Assembly (NCBI GenBank): GCA_030141605.1
Contig: JAQGDQ010000155.1
Span: forward strand, 1-64,000
Direction of reading: 5' to 3'
Origin: Tubiluchus corallicola
Taxonomy: Eukaryota > Priapulida > Priapulimorpha > Priapulimorphida > Tubiluchidae
DNA: 64,000 nt
The position numbers were made by a program, and so were the translations under genes. A model generated the notes under the pieces. It was not told the origin of the DNA, ran no database searches, and was given only the letters and a program-made list of their open reading frames with translations. This document shows, in pieces, positions 33,788 through 44,721 of the stretch; positions within the stretch are counted from its first letter, which is position 1; the number at the start of each line of letters is the position of its first letter.

Positions 33788-35956
33788 CAAAAAATGTCAA
33801 GCTGGTTAGTTTTGAGTTCTGATTATCAGTATAAATTAAAGCTGTCAGTAACTGATTTTTTTTACTACCTGATGGAGACACCAGCAATCTTTCCCACTTA
33901 ACAGTCTTATTTCATCGCAGTTATTGTTTATTTTATTTATACGGACATCATCTATACTAGATATAGTGACAGTTATTAATAATTCACTTATCTATTAAAC
34001 GCTATTTGTTATTTTTAGTGTGGTCGGCTATAATTTATATGACTTCCATATGTGCGTTATAATCCTATTCTCCTATTCACGCATATACATGTATGTATAT
34101 CTTACTGTTAAATGCATTATACTTTGCAAATTGTATAATTTTGACAATACATTATAATTTTGTTGCACTGTTTTAATAATTGACAAAACTGGCATTGGAT
34201 GGTATCATCAATGATAAAATGCATGATACATGTAACAATGATTATCCTAATTATTAATTAATTTCAGATATTCTAATATATGCTTGATTGTTGTGTGTAA
34301 CTCTGGGTTATTATAACACTAAATAGATACCTACTTTAATGTAATTATAATTCATGAAATAAACTTATTTAAACTATTCTTATGTTCGATGATTAGCTAT
34401 ACACTATGTGGGGTGTGAAAAATGGTAAAATTGATATAAAACTTTTGACGCAAAATATAATATTTTTGCAATAGTAATTAGAATGTAATGTATGAACATC
34501 ATCTACAAATATGGTAAAAATTTCCATGGTAAAGAATAACATAAAAAACGCATATTAAAGCTTCCTAATTAATAATCATTCCAATTATCACTGTTTTTGT
34601 GTAATTTTATGATAGCCAAAAATAGGAGTGTACGGTTGCTCAATGCGTGCTAAATAATGCAAATATAAAATGACCTTGCAATTGAAATTGCTTTAAATAT
34701 GCGGCCTTCCTAGTTCCTCTAGTGTTGACTATTTGCTCTCACTTTGTTGATAAAATAATGTTAATTTTACCTAATTAACCAAATGATCTAAGGCTTGATT
34801 ATTAGAACTGTGTAGCAGTTGTACCGAGATTTACAGCAGACTAGTTCGAAATTTGCTTACATCTTAGAGGCGATCCTTGTATATTTCTGTAACATTTTAC
34901 CAGTATAATGTTTTTTTAGTACGAACATCATGCTCACGGTATTAATTACGTTTCAGAGAGAAGGATAGTCCAAGTTATTTTAGTTTTGCCTATGTAGCAT
35001 ATTGTATGTCATGAATGTGACAACCATTCAGTGTAACAGGTCGGTCTACAAGACAACTAAAACTACTCTCGAGTCAACGAACACAAACATAGAAACGGTC
35101 ACTTCGCTAATTTCTGTAATAAGGCAGGCAAGCAATATCAAAAAAAAATTAAATTAAAACTATCCATCAAGTTTTTAAATTAAAAAATCGAGGGCTTCAC
35201 TTGCAATTTATTGGGTAATAGTATAATGTTTTGTTACATATTGCAGCAAGACATTCTGTATAATAATTATTTTAGCAATATGAAAGGGTAATAGGGTGCT
35301 ATTTTATTTTGTCATGACTTTCACATTAAATTTTGTTATTTACATAACAACCATTTGAAAAAGGCTGTAGAACAATTAAAACATATTGTTTGTATAATAA
35401 TAAAATTTAATGTGCTTTAATGGAAACTTGGTTTAGTATATTGACACGCTATTTATTTTTTACAACCTTTACAGATTACTTGTTCACACTGTTCTTGTTG
35501 TGGTTCGGATATTTCGGTGTGAGCTGGTGTCAGTTACTCGTTTACTGTTCTTCGGTGACCAGTTTTCTTTCGGCTTGGTTAATCGGCAGTTTCACCATTA
35601 AACAGTTCATTGCAGTGAACTAATCCAATAACTTTTATTTTTTTATTTATTTCTAAACAACTTATAATTTTAATCACAAGAAAGAGTAAGTATGTAATAA
35701 TAGTAATAACTGTAGTGCTTATAGCAGCCTCAGTAATGTGATATGTATTAATAACAGTCATTCACAGAATTATGTAATATACTGAAAAAAAGATTTTAGT
35801 CAATAATGACGCAAATAAAACGCGTCGTCCTAGAATACGTAAATGCAGCTCTCGTTGCCGTTGCGGATGCTCTTCAAATGTGTCAGGAAGAAAGGCGCAC
35901 CCATAGATGGCGCACCTGTCGCGGGGAATAAACCCAAAATGGAGCATACTGGCAAA
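33788..35956. other. Gene-free AT-rich stretch
   Basis: No recognisable gene, RNA or transposon. Confidence 0.5.
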
Positions 35957-36305
35957 GTGTATAAAGAGGAAAGACGAAATCACCTATTGTTACGTATTTC
36001 CTTTTTGCGATTAGCGGCTATGCTGGCGGCATCAAACGGCCATTCAGTAAAAAATCTGGAGCGCCGCATTGACTGTAATAATAATATTATTAAGTTCACC
36101 AGTAGTGTTGGCATACGTGCAATTTTGATAAGCCAAAATCACTTGCGTTTTTAATAAAAGAAGTATATCTCAATTAAAAGCAATTATTAGTTTAAAAAAA
36201 CTGAAAACATTTCATGAAAAGGAAAAAAATTGTAGCAATAAGTTTGTATTATGTACTTGCAAATGCCTGTTCAGTTTTCTTGTAAGTAAAATTTTATTGT
36301 TTTTA
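35957..36305. repeat. Dispersed repeat module, copy 2 block A
   Basis: Closely matches 12519-12867, including the ATG frame MLAASNGHSVKNLERRIDCN, which here stops sooner after a two-base loss near 36145. Confidence 0.8.
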
Positions 36306-37070
36306 TTTATTGAACTGTATTTAATGAACATTTATTTTGATGTAAGCCTAACTGAATCTTAAAAAATTAGGCCAAATATAAGTAATGTCTGCACATGATA
36401 TTATAAGGTATTATGACACGCGTGCAGATTCTAATTTATGCTTCTCGCCTGAATTCTTTAACTAGGTTTTGACATAGTTAGTTGATTGTTATAGAGGTGG
36501 AAGTTATGTCGGCTGCTTAGGATGACAGCTCTGATGTTTCCTTCAGTTATTTTTTGTTCACTGATAATAAAAAAGAGGAGTAATGTCGTAAATGCATCTC
36601 TGCTTGTTCAACGTAATTTTATAACTAACTCCAACTCATAACAAAGGCCAATGTATGATTATATGCTTTTTAAACATTTTTTAACTTGGAATTAACAAAA
36701 CATGCAGATGCTTAGATTAAGTTATGTTCTGGAAAATTATTTGCTCTTCTGAAAAAATCGATTTTTTTTCTATGAAAGGTATTACGCATGAAAGTCAGGC
36801 CTAATATTTCTTCAAGTTATATTTCCTGATAAGAACATATGAAATAGAAATGTTTTTTAGAAAAAATATTTCTCCAGAAATCGAATACTACATGAGCCAG
36901 GTATTCTTTCTTTTGATCAACTTTCTTTACTTCTTTTGTAAATAAGCCTATTAATTTTTATGAGATATGATTATAATAATTTTTATTTTAACTACAAATT
37001 ATTCTTAATGCCTTATGCTTGCTTTAAATAATATTCAAAAAGATAACAGCTGCTATTAATCACCAAGGAG
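36306..37070. other. Unshared interval between blocks A and B of copy 2
   Basis: About 760 bp of AT-rich DNA with nothing recognised, replacing the 360 bp found in copy 1. Confidence 0.55.
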
Positions 37071-37420
37071 AGATGTAGGCCTTGCAGTCTTTGCTTAGCG
37101 TACAAAATATTTAACTAGTAACAAAAGTTTCAAAACTGTGTTATAATTAACATTTTATTATAATTACCTGGCTGCATCCTTGCGAAATTTAAAAAGATAT
37201 CTTTTTGTGTTTTTGCAACTCACTGCTGAGCAATTTATGAGCGCCTGTTAACCGGGCTGGTTTTGATGGTCTCATCAATTCATCTGCTACAGTACCCACA
37301 GCCTGCGCTGTTGCGTACCTGACAACAACAGGCCGTACTGAATAGCCGCTAGGGCGACACTAACTGCGCGAACTACTGCGCAGAATGACTTTCCCTACTT
37401 TATTGTGTATACTTTGATAC
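37071..37420. repeat. Dispersed repeat module, copy 2 block B
   Basis: Matches 13228-13602, including the GC-richer end with AGCCGCTAGGGCGACAC. Confidence 0.8.
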
Positions 37421-38409
37421 TGGCATCTGCAATCTACGAAGGTTGTTGCTACTGCTGACAAAATATATCAAAAAGTTTAATGATCGAAAGTGTTAAACTG
37501 TGTAATTTTTTTAAATAGATAGAAATTCAATCGTTGCGTAAATATAGTGTTTTGCTGTTGCTTAATTACCGTTCATATATAGGGTGACTTTTATAAATTA
37601 ATCTGTTTACTAGCATTTTTTGCAAATATATTAATATTTAATAATGCAAATTGTAGTGTTACATCCCAAAAATGATAATGAATTCTATAAATTTAATTTT
37701 TTCGGTTCACAAAAAATTTGATCCAATAAATTAATAGAATAAAGTTTATTTTCCTCTTATCATTTTAAGTTTTACAGTTCCTGATTCCAAAATGACTCCA
37801 TCTATTCAGGTGCTTTAACCATCTTCTCTTTGGTAACTCCAACGATTAATCGGATTATATTATTACTATTAAACATTTCAATTCATATCCAATTCAATTT
37901 ATTTGTTTATTTTCAAAAGCCGGAAAACTGTATTTCAAATTCATGTGGCTCAATTCTCAACTTGTTTTTATATTAAAATGAAAACTTGATGAAATGCTGA
38001 AAATTGATGAAAAGTATTTTGTCAGGACCTGCTAATGGTTCATGTCACTGTACTCTTATGTTAAGAAAAATCTAATGTTCAAACTGCTAGTGATTTACTA
38101 ATATTATGGTGAGACCATGAAATGAGACTGACAAAGGATTATAATAGAGCTCAGCTGTAGCAACCATTGCTGTGATACTTAGCATGTTAGCATATGTAGT
38201 ATTGTGAGATTGTCGAGATTTGTTTTTATTTTTAATTTAATGCAGTAGACTGAATGTTTTATGCATTAGAACATGGAAACCAGTGACCAACAATTAATAA
38301 ATGATTAATAATGATGGAAACTCACCAATGTGGTTCTGGTCTTCAAAACACACTCCAAGTTTTTTTCTTGTGAGACCTTTCACTGACCATAGACAAAATT
38401 GACAAAACA
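37421..38409. other. Gene-free AT-rich stretch
   Basis: Nothing recognised between the repeat module and the zinc-finger pseudogene. Confidence 0.5.
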
Positions 38410-38695
38410 AAAACAGTGAAATACGAGTGTAGACATTGTCATGCATCCTACAAGTATTTATCAGATTGGCGTCTCCACTTGAAAAAGTACAGCGACAAGT
38501 TGTTCACATGCCACCATTGCCAAGCCGCATTTGTAAGCTTGAAATTGTTAAAGGAGCATGTCTTGTTACATTCTGATGAAAGTGTAAGTTCTGTGAGGCA
38601 GCCTTTAGATGGCCGGGAAGTTTGAGAGGACATTTGAAAACACACACGAAGGAAAATGTTTACTTACTGATTTAAGTACAATAAACAAAATAGCA
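38410..38695 (+). pseudogene. Zinc-finger gene fragment, broken copy of the 42.7-kb gene
   Basis: Highly similar at DNA level to 43473-43790 of the intact zinc-finger gene (fingers 5-8). It has lost bases at the linker (the ..GAAAAACCTCATAAGTGC.. region is shortened, shifting frame) and about 25 bases in finger 8. A finger-5 zinc ligand His is replaced by Tyr (KKYSDK versus RKHSDK). It has no start exon and no end, so it is a partial local duplicate on the same strand, about 5 kb upstream. Confidence 0.9.
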
Positions 38696-39215
38696 ATTAG
38701 CAAATATTAAAACTACTATCTGGTTAGAATAAAAAGGGGAGCTGGCTACTGTTTGGTATGTCAGTCGGAAACACAATTTTCACATAAGCAAAACTTCTCC
38801 ACTTTAACGTAACTGTCAATTCCAATTGTCAGGGATAGATGGGTTGTCATCTCGGTTGTATTTTCCTGGTACTGTAAGTGTCCTGGTACTATAAGTGTAT
38901 TTAACCTGGAATTTTAATTAGTAGAAAAATTCTCATAGCAAGTTTATTTGAGTCCCTCACTTATCGCGGGTTTTCCGTTCCAGGCCCACCTGCGATAAGT
39001 GAATTTCCACGAAGTAGGGACGCTATACTTATTTTAGTAGTTATACCATATTTTAAGTCTTTATAAACCCTCCCCACACTCTTATACATAACCCTTTCCC
39101 ATTCCCTTAATAAATTTTCCCATACTGTACATGTACCTTTTAAAAAACTTTACTTCAATCTTCATAAAGTAGCATTCTCTGGTTGGTCGCTTTCTATCAA
39201 TAAACCAATCGTGTA

Positions 39216-41300
39216 CAGTGGCCGCCGCTTATTATGGACACGGTTATTGTGGACAGCCGGTTATTGTGGACAACTCGCGAGGGACGGAATTTTCCCCTAA
39301 TAAAATCCGCCGGTTAATATGGACAACCGCCGCTTAATATGGACAGCGAACATTCTTGGCACGTGAACCAGCCGTGCCAACCACGGCCTGCGCGCGTGAT
39401 TGAAGGCTGTCCTGCTTTGTCTTGGCAGTGAACTCGATTAGACTCGCATTGTTTTGTGCTTGTGATTGGTGTGTTTTGCATTGCAGTGAACAAGGCTAGG
39501 TTTGCGAAGTGCCGTTTTGATCACCTCTCCGTAGCCTAGCTCTACTTAACTTTTGCATAACCTCGTCTCCGCACGTCCTCTTCTTCTTATTATTCTTCTT
39601 CTTCTCTCTCAGATGGGTAAGCGAAAGGACCGTTCTGTGGCTGAGAAAGTGGCACTGTTGAACAAGTTCTACGATTTGAAGAAGGAGAACCCTAGGGTCA
39701 GCTTGCTGGATGCGGCAGAAACCCTTGAAACGAAAAAGAGCGCTCTGCACTTGATGATCAAGAACGAAGCCGAACTTCTTCATGAAGCTGCTGAGGACGG
39801 TGTGCAAATCAAGCGACATCGGTGTGGAAAGGATGAAGACATCGAGGACGCTCTGCTGCAGTTCTACAACTGGGCCCACCAGCGAAACATCCCTCTTAGT
39901 GGTCCATTGTTGATGGAAAAGGCCAAGGCAATCGCTGAAGGAGCGGGTGTTGCGTTCAATCCAACCGATGGGTGGTTTTCGAGGTGGAAAAAGAGAAACG
40001 GTTTGACTTTCATCACATTGCGAGGAGAAGCAGCCGAGGCCGAGACATCAAGTGCTGACGATTTCTTGAAGAAGGAATGGCCGACTTTGTTGGGTCAGTT
40101 TGACAGGAAGGACATTTTCAACACCGACGAAACGGGGATCTACTTCCGCGCTCTTCCTGGTTCGACGTACGTCAAACAGCGCAACAAGAAGACGGCAAAG
40201 GGCTTCAAAACTGCCAAGGACCGGATCACTGCACTTGTCATGTGCAGCCTCGAAGAGAGCGGCTTCCCCTCCTGATTATCGGCAAATCCAAATCGCCACG
40301 GTGCTTCAAAGGCCGTGAACTGCCGAAAGACTGCATTTACAAGTTCAGCCACAATGCATGGATGACGGCATCGATCTAGGAGAGTTTTCTGCGCGAACTC
40401 GACCTCCAGATGGGGCGGCAGCAGCGAAACATCTTGCTTTTGGCAGACAATTGCAGCGCCCATGCACAGGTTCAGGGACTGAAGAATGTGACGATTCGCT
40501 TCCTGCCACCAAACACGACTTCGGTTCTGCAACCATGTGACCAAGGGATCATCAGGGCGCTGAAGGCTCTCTTCCGGACAGCGATTCGCCGCAAAATCTT
40601 GCAGATCATGGAGGATCTCGAATATGAAAATTCTTCTGCACACGAAGTCGTGAAGAATTTGAACGTGTTGCAAGCCACGGAAATGCTCTCTGCCACGTGA
40701 AAGACGGTCAAGCCGGAGACCATTGTGAATTGCTGGAGGAAGGGAGGCTTTGGAAATGTCGACGAGGAGGTCGACGAAGTTGCAACTGCAATTCCCATCC
40801 CGGATGAGGTCCCTGAAAGCGACGCCGAGGACTTCATTGCTTGGGTGGCAGTCGACGACGACGCAGAAATTGCTGAAGAGAGGACGAGTGAAGAGATGAC
40901 GCATGACCTGGTGCAACGCGTTGCTGCAGCAAAAACCGAAGTTGAAGATTCCGAAGAAGACGACGATGAGGAAGAAGCGGAGCCTGTTGTCTCGTCGAAA
41001 GAAATGAGGGCCGCCCTTGAGGTGCTGGAGCGAGGCCACAGGCAGAACGGTCTCAACATTGAGAGCTTCGAAACTGTGATAACTTCCTTCCGTTCAAGGT
41101 TGAGAGAAAAGTTTCCTGCCAAACAAACTCGTCTGACTTCTTTTTTTCAATAAAACAGGAGACGAGTTGATACAGACAGTTTTTTGCCTTTTTTAATGAA
41201 GGGGAAGGGTCTTCATGGGTCACTTCGCTTAATATGGACAGCCGCTTAATATGGACATACACTGCTGGCCCGAGGTGTCCACAATAAGCGGCGGCCACTG
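39216..41300 (+). mobile_element. Tigger/pogo DNA transposon (IS630-Tc1-mariner superfamily)
   Basis: 2085 bp with 26-bp terminal inverted repeats (39216-39241 and 41275-41300, one mismatch) starting CAGTGGCCGCCGCTTATT, flanked by TA on both sides (39214-39215, 41301-41302). Subterminal copies of GCCGCTTAATATGGACA occur at both ends. It encodes a CENP-B-like transposase, now broken. Confidence 0.95.
39613..41153 (+). pseudogene. Broken Tigger (pogo/CENP-B-like) transposase
   Basis: From ATG 39613 (MGKRKDRSVAEKVALLNKFY) the first frame has the N-terminal CENP-B-type helix-turn-helix, the second HTH (GWFSRWKKRNGL) and the first catalytic Asp (FNTDETGIYF). A frameshift near 40265 moves to another frame. 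There the second Asp (LLLADNCSAH) and third (LQPCDQGIIRALK) are kept, but TAG at 40377-40379 and TGA at 40698-40700 interrupt; the TGA sits where family members have Trp. An acidic C-terminal tail follows to 41153. The bases just before the ATG form a pyrimidine tract and CAG, which may be a splice acceptor. A working copy would cut and paste the element at TA sites. Confidence 0.9.
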
Positions 41301-41678
41301 TATTGTGTACAATATCACATCGGCAGGTAGTATCTCAAGCGGGCACAAGTACTACATTTTGTTTTTGGTGTGTATTTATCTGCCAAATAAATACACTATT
41401 TACTGTAAATGGTAATTTTTTATGATTTATAAAATTCTGTTAATGTTAGAATTAATATTTTTAATATGTTTTTATACATTTTGTGATTTTTTATGCAAAA
41501 TTCATCAAATCTATACAATGCGTACTATGCATGTGCTAAAATACTTTAGACGGAGTACCGCAAAAACCCGCGAAACAGCGAAAATACTGTAATAAATATT
41601 TTACGTTAGTATTTTTGAAAGCCCGTGAAATAGCGAGTCCACGATAAACGAACCACAAAGTAGCGAAGGAACACTGTA

Positions 41679-42758
41679 CAGTATAATTTAAAAGCCTGCC
41701 ACTAAATGTTTCACTGGTACAATGTACTATAAAATGCAATATAATTTACAGCAATATGAAATTGAATCCTATTTGGGTAAAGCTATGACAGCCATGGTAA
41801 TGGGATCTAAATAATATCTACTTACACGCATTGATTTTAAAAAAGTGTTCCAAATTTTTCATTGACTGAAAGAACTGACGGTACATCACTTAATACTGAA
41901 ACAGAATGACAACGAATATGACTGTGTTACTTTATATATGAGTTCCACCAGTTTCTTCTCTATGTATAAGAAGAATCCCGTAATAAAAATCTATCAATGC
42001 AAAAATTTCCGGGTCTGTGGGTTTTTTCTTTATTATCTGTTTATGTACACTATGTGCGATTTAGGGTAATTAATAGGTTATAGAGAGGTGCCAGATTCTT
42101 GTTCCTGGAAAATGCGCACATCTTTTCACATTCCCACATGAAGTACATATTTTCTATAAAGCACCACAAGTAGTTACTGAGTGCACTTTTATATAAGCAC
42201 CATATAATATATAAGCACCAAGTACAATTCTTACATAAAAAGTGCTACATTCAAGCAGTTGCACAGCACGTTTAGGTACAATAGCTGTGCAAATGTATCT
42301 AATTAGCAATGACCACATAAGTACCCTAGGCAATTCTGCTACTAATACACTACAAGCAGTTGTGTTTTGCTTTTCATATATAGACAAAGAGAAATCCATA
42401 ATAGAGACTAGTGGAAGTCAACTGTCAGCTTATGGAGCCTTGATATGCTATTACATGGCACATAAGGCAAAAAATGTTTGAAATAACTGATAAATTTTTT
42501 AACAATGTTTTATGATTTTGTTAAAACTTGTTTTTTAGTCGTTCTTATTAATGTAAACTAACTTGAGGTATACAATGTATTTTTATTTATTATTTTGTAG
42601 TGTTTTGCCATTTTTTCGTTCTGCCATTTTTAAAATTGTAACTTTGTATGTATTTGTTTGTGTTAATTAGCACAATAAACATTATAAATCATATATAACA
42701 TATTTTAATGTACTAAGCGTATGTATCAATATGTGTTATGTCTTTTATTTGTTTGCAG
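41679..42758. other. Upstream region or intron of the zinc-finger gene
   Basis: AT-rich and without recognisable exons. It ends in TTTATTTGTTTGCAG, the acceptor of the zinc-finger coding exon. Confidence 0.5.
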
Positions 42759-42771
42759 GATCTGTTGTTCT

Positions 42772-44721
42772 ATGACGATGGATCAGCGCATAGACTTAGA
42801 CAATTTTATTATCAAGGCTGAAATAGGTGACTCAGTTAATGCACACAATGACAAGAGCGATGATGTATTAGAGCACGATGCGGACTTGTCACTTGTCAAA
42901 ACTGAACAAAACTTTGAAAATGTATTAGACGACTACAACAGCTATGGCATGTTAGACGAGAATGTGCACGAAACTGTAGGTAGAATTCGTGAAACCGAGA
43001 AGGACATTGTCATGGGCGTCAATGGTGATGCCGATGAACCTGTTTGCGAGGAAGCAGACTTTGGTGATGAAGATTTAAATTTGGAACTGAATTTCCCTTC
43101 GCTGACACCGCGACGAAGGACACAATTATTTCACTGTGATATTTGTAACCGATGCTTCAGATCCTCCACAAGTCTTAAGTCACACTCAAAAGTTCACGAA
43201 GAAGTTGCACTGCACAAATGCACTCTCTGTAGCGCAGCATTTACGAGGGCTGGTCATCTAGAAGTCCATTTAAAATCGCACACCTTCAAGTGCGAAGAGT
43301 GCAAAGTGTCATTTCCAAAGTTGTGCATGCTAAATGTACACATGTTAAAACACGTTTCTGTGAGTAAAAGAGGTCACAAGTGCCACCTTTGCGAAAAAGC
43401 TTTCCGAATGCCGGGGAGCTTAAAGCTACACCTTAAAACTCATTCAGAGGCTTTCAGCCTGGATGACGGAAACACAAGATATGAGTGTAGATATTGTCAA
43501 GCATCCTACAAGTATTTGTCGGACTTGCGTCGCCACTTGAGAAAGCACAGCGACAAGTCGTTCACGTGCCACCATTGCCAAGCCGCATTTGCAAGCTTGA
43601 AATCGTTAAGGGAGCACGTTCCATTACATTCTGATGAAAAACCTCATAAGTGCAAGTTCTGTGAGGCAGCGTTTAGATGGCCGGGAAGTTTGAGAGGACA
43701 TTTGAAAACTCACACGAAGGAAAAATGTTATACTTGTGATCAATGTGATGCTAGTTTCATTCATCTAAGTACACTAAAAAGCCACAGGGCACAACACCTC
43801 GGAGAAAAACCTTTCAAATGTACTGAGTGCCAAGCCACGTTTACAAGGGCACAGACACTAAAAGGTCACATGCGGTTGCACACGGGCGAAAAGCCTCACA
43901 AGTGTGAACTCTGTGAGGCCACATTTACATGGCCAGGGAGCTTGAGACTGCATTTGAGAACTCACACAAGGGAAAAATGTTACAAATGTGACCAATGTGA
44001 TGCGAGCTTCGTACATTTAATTAGCTTGAAGAGTCACACCGCTCTGCACCTTGGAGAAAAGCCTTACAAGTGCACATTTTGTGAGGCAGGTTTTACGAGA
44101 CAATACTATTTAAATTTGCATCTGAAGTCACACACAGAAACAGAACCTTTTAAGTGTAGTAAATGCTCAGCAACATTCAGCCGAGCCCATACTTTGAAAT
44201 ATCACTTAAAAAGGCACTCTGATGTCAGACCATACAAATGTGACAAATGCGATTCTGCTTTTCATCAATTGTATGACTTGAAAGTTCATTATAGGCGGCA
44301 TACAGGAGAAAAACCTTACAGTTGTGAGAAATGTGAGATAGGCTTCACTCGTTTAGATGCACTGAAACGTCACGCCTTAAACGAGCACTCAGGGGGTCAG
44401 CGATGTGATTCAAACCAGTGCAGTGTGGCGATCAGTCTAAGGCAACAGCAAATGGTTCACGGCTGCTGTCAGCCTTACTTGTGTGAGTACTGTGCGGCTA
44501 GATATACAACTTTGTCCGGTTTGAAGTTTCATCTTTTGCGACACACTGGAGAAAAACCACATATCTGTAGTCGTTGTGGAACAAGTTTTGTGTATTTGAG
44601 AACCTTAAAAGAACATCTGAGAATTCACATGCGAGAGAAACCTTTTAAGAGTGGTCACTGTGATGCTGCATTCTCAACCTCCCGAAATAGGAAAAAACAT
44701 CTGTCAAGTTGTATGGTGTAA
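42772..44721 (+). CDS. C2H2 zinc-finger protein with about 17 fingers
   Basis: 649 residues from the ATG at 42772 (MTMDQRIDLDNFI; a second ATG is two codons on). The frame is open from 42721, but a strong acceptor ends at 42758, so those first codons are intron. The N-terminal about 110 residues are acidic and without a known domain (no KRAB, ZAD or SCAN seen). Then come 17 good C2H2 fingers, many with TGEKP-like linkers (HTGEKPHKC, HTREKCYKC), plus a degenerate finger (RCDSNQCSVAIS) and a last finger whose first Cys is Ser (FKSGHC). Several finger pairs repeat as a block (WPGSLR...HLKTH, then YxCDQCDAS), showing growth by internal duplication. It is presumably a nuclear sequence-specific DNA-binding regulator; its targets cannot be read from sequence. 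Confidence 0.93.
   Translation: MTMDQRIDLDNFIIKAEIGDSVNAHNDKSDDVLEHDADLSLVKTEQNFENVLDDYNSYGMLDENVHETVGRIRETEKDIVMGVNGDADEPVCEEADFGDEDLNLELNFPSLTPRRRTQLFHCDICNRCFRSSTSLKSHSKVHEEVALHKCTLCSAAFTRAGHLEVHLKSHTFKCEECKVSFPKLCMLNVHMLKHVSVSKRGHKCHLCEKAFRMPGSLKLHLKTHSEAFSLDDGNTRYECRYCQASYKYLSDLRRHLRKHSDKSFTCHHCQAAFASLKSLREHVPLHSDEKPHKCKFCEAAFRWPGSLRGHLKTHTKEKCYTCDQCDASFIHLSTLKSHRAQHLGEKPFKCTECQATFTRAQTLKGHMRLHTGEKPHKCELCEATFTWPGSLRLHLRTHTREKCYKCDQCDASFVHLISLKSHTALHLGEKPYKCTFCEAGFTRQYYLNLHLKSHTETEPFKCSKCSATFSRAHTLKYHLKRHSDVRPYKCDKCDSAFHQLYDLKVHYRRHTGEKPYSCEKCEIGFTRLDALKRHALNEHSGGQRCDSNQCSVAISLRQQQMVHGCCQPYLCEYCAARYTTLSGLKFHLLRHTGEKPHICSRCGTSFVYLRTLKEHLRIHMREKPFKSGHCDAAFSTSRNRKKHLSSCMV

Larger units (their letters stand above)
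38945..41678. mobile_element. Older Tigger-like nonautonomous element, split by a nested transposon
   Basis: The left part (38945-39213) has CCCTCACTTATCGCGGGTTT, GCGATAAGTGAATTTCCACG and the internal TATAAACCCTCCCCACACTC. The right part (41303-41678) ends GCGAAGGAACACTG followed by TA, and carries CGCGAAACAGCG and ACGATAAACGAACCAC. Read inward, the two ends resemble each other and the widespread Tigger-type family ending CAGTGTTCCCTCGC. Removing the nested element at 39216-41300 joins the two parts. Confidence 0.65.

Noticed and set aside
40140-41122. Long minus-strand frames of 216 and 299 codons opposite the Tigger transposase
   Set aside because: Antisense shadows of the transposase coding sequence with its high GC content.
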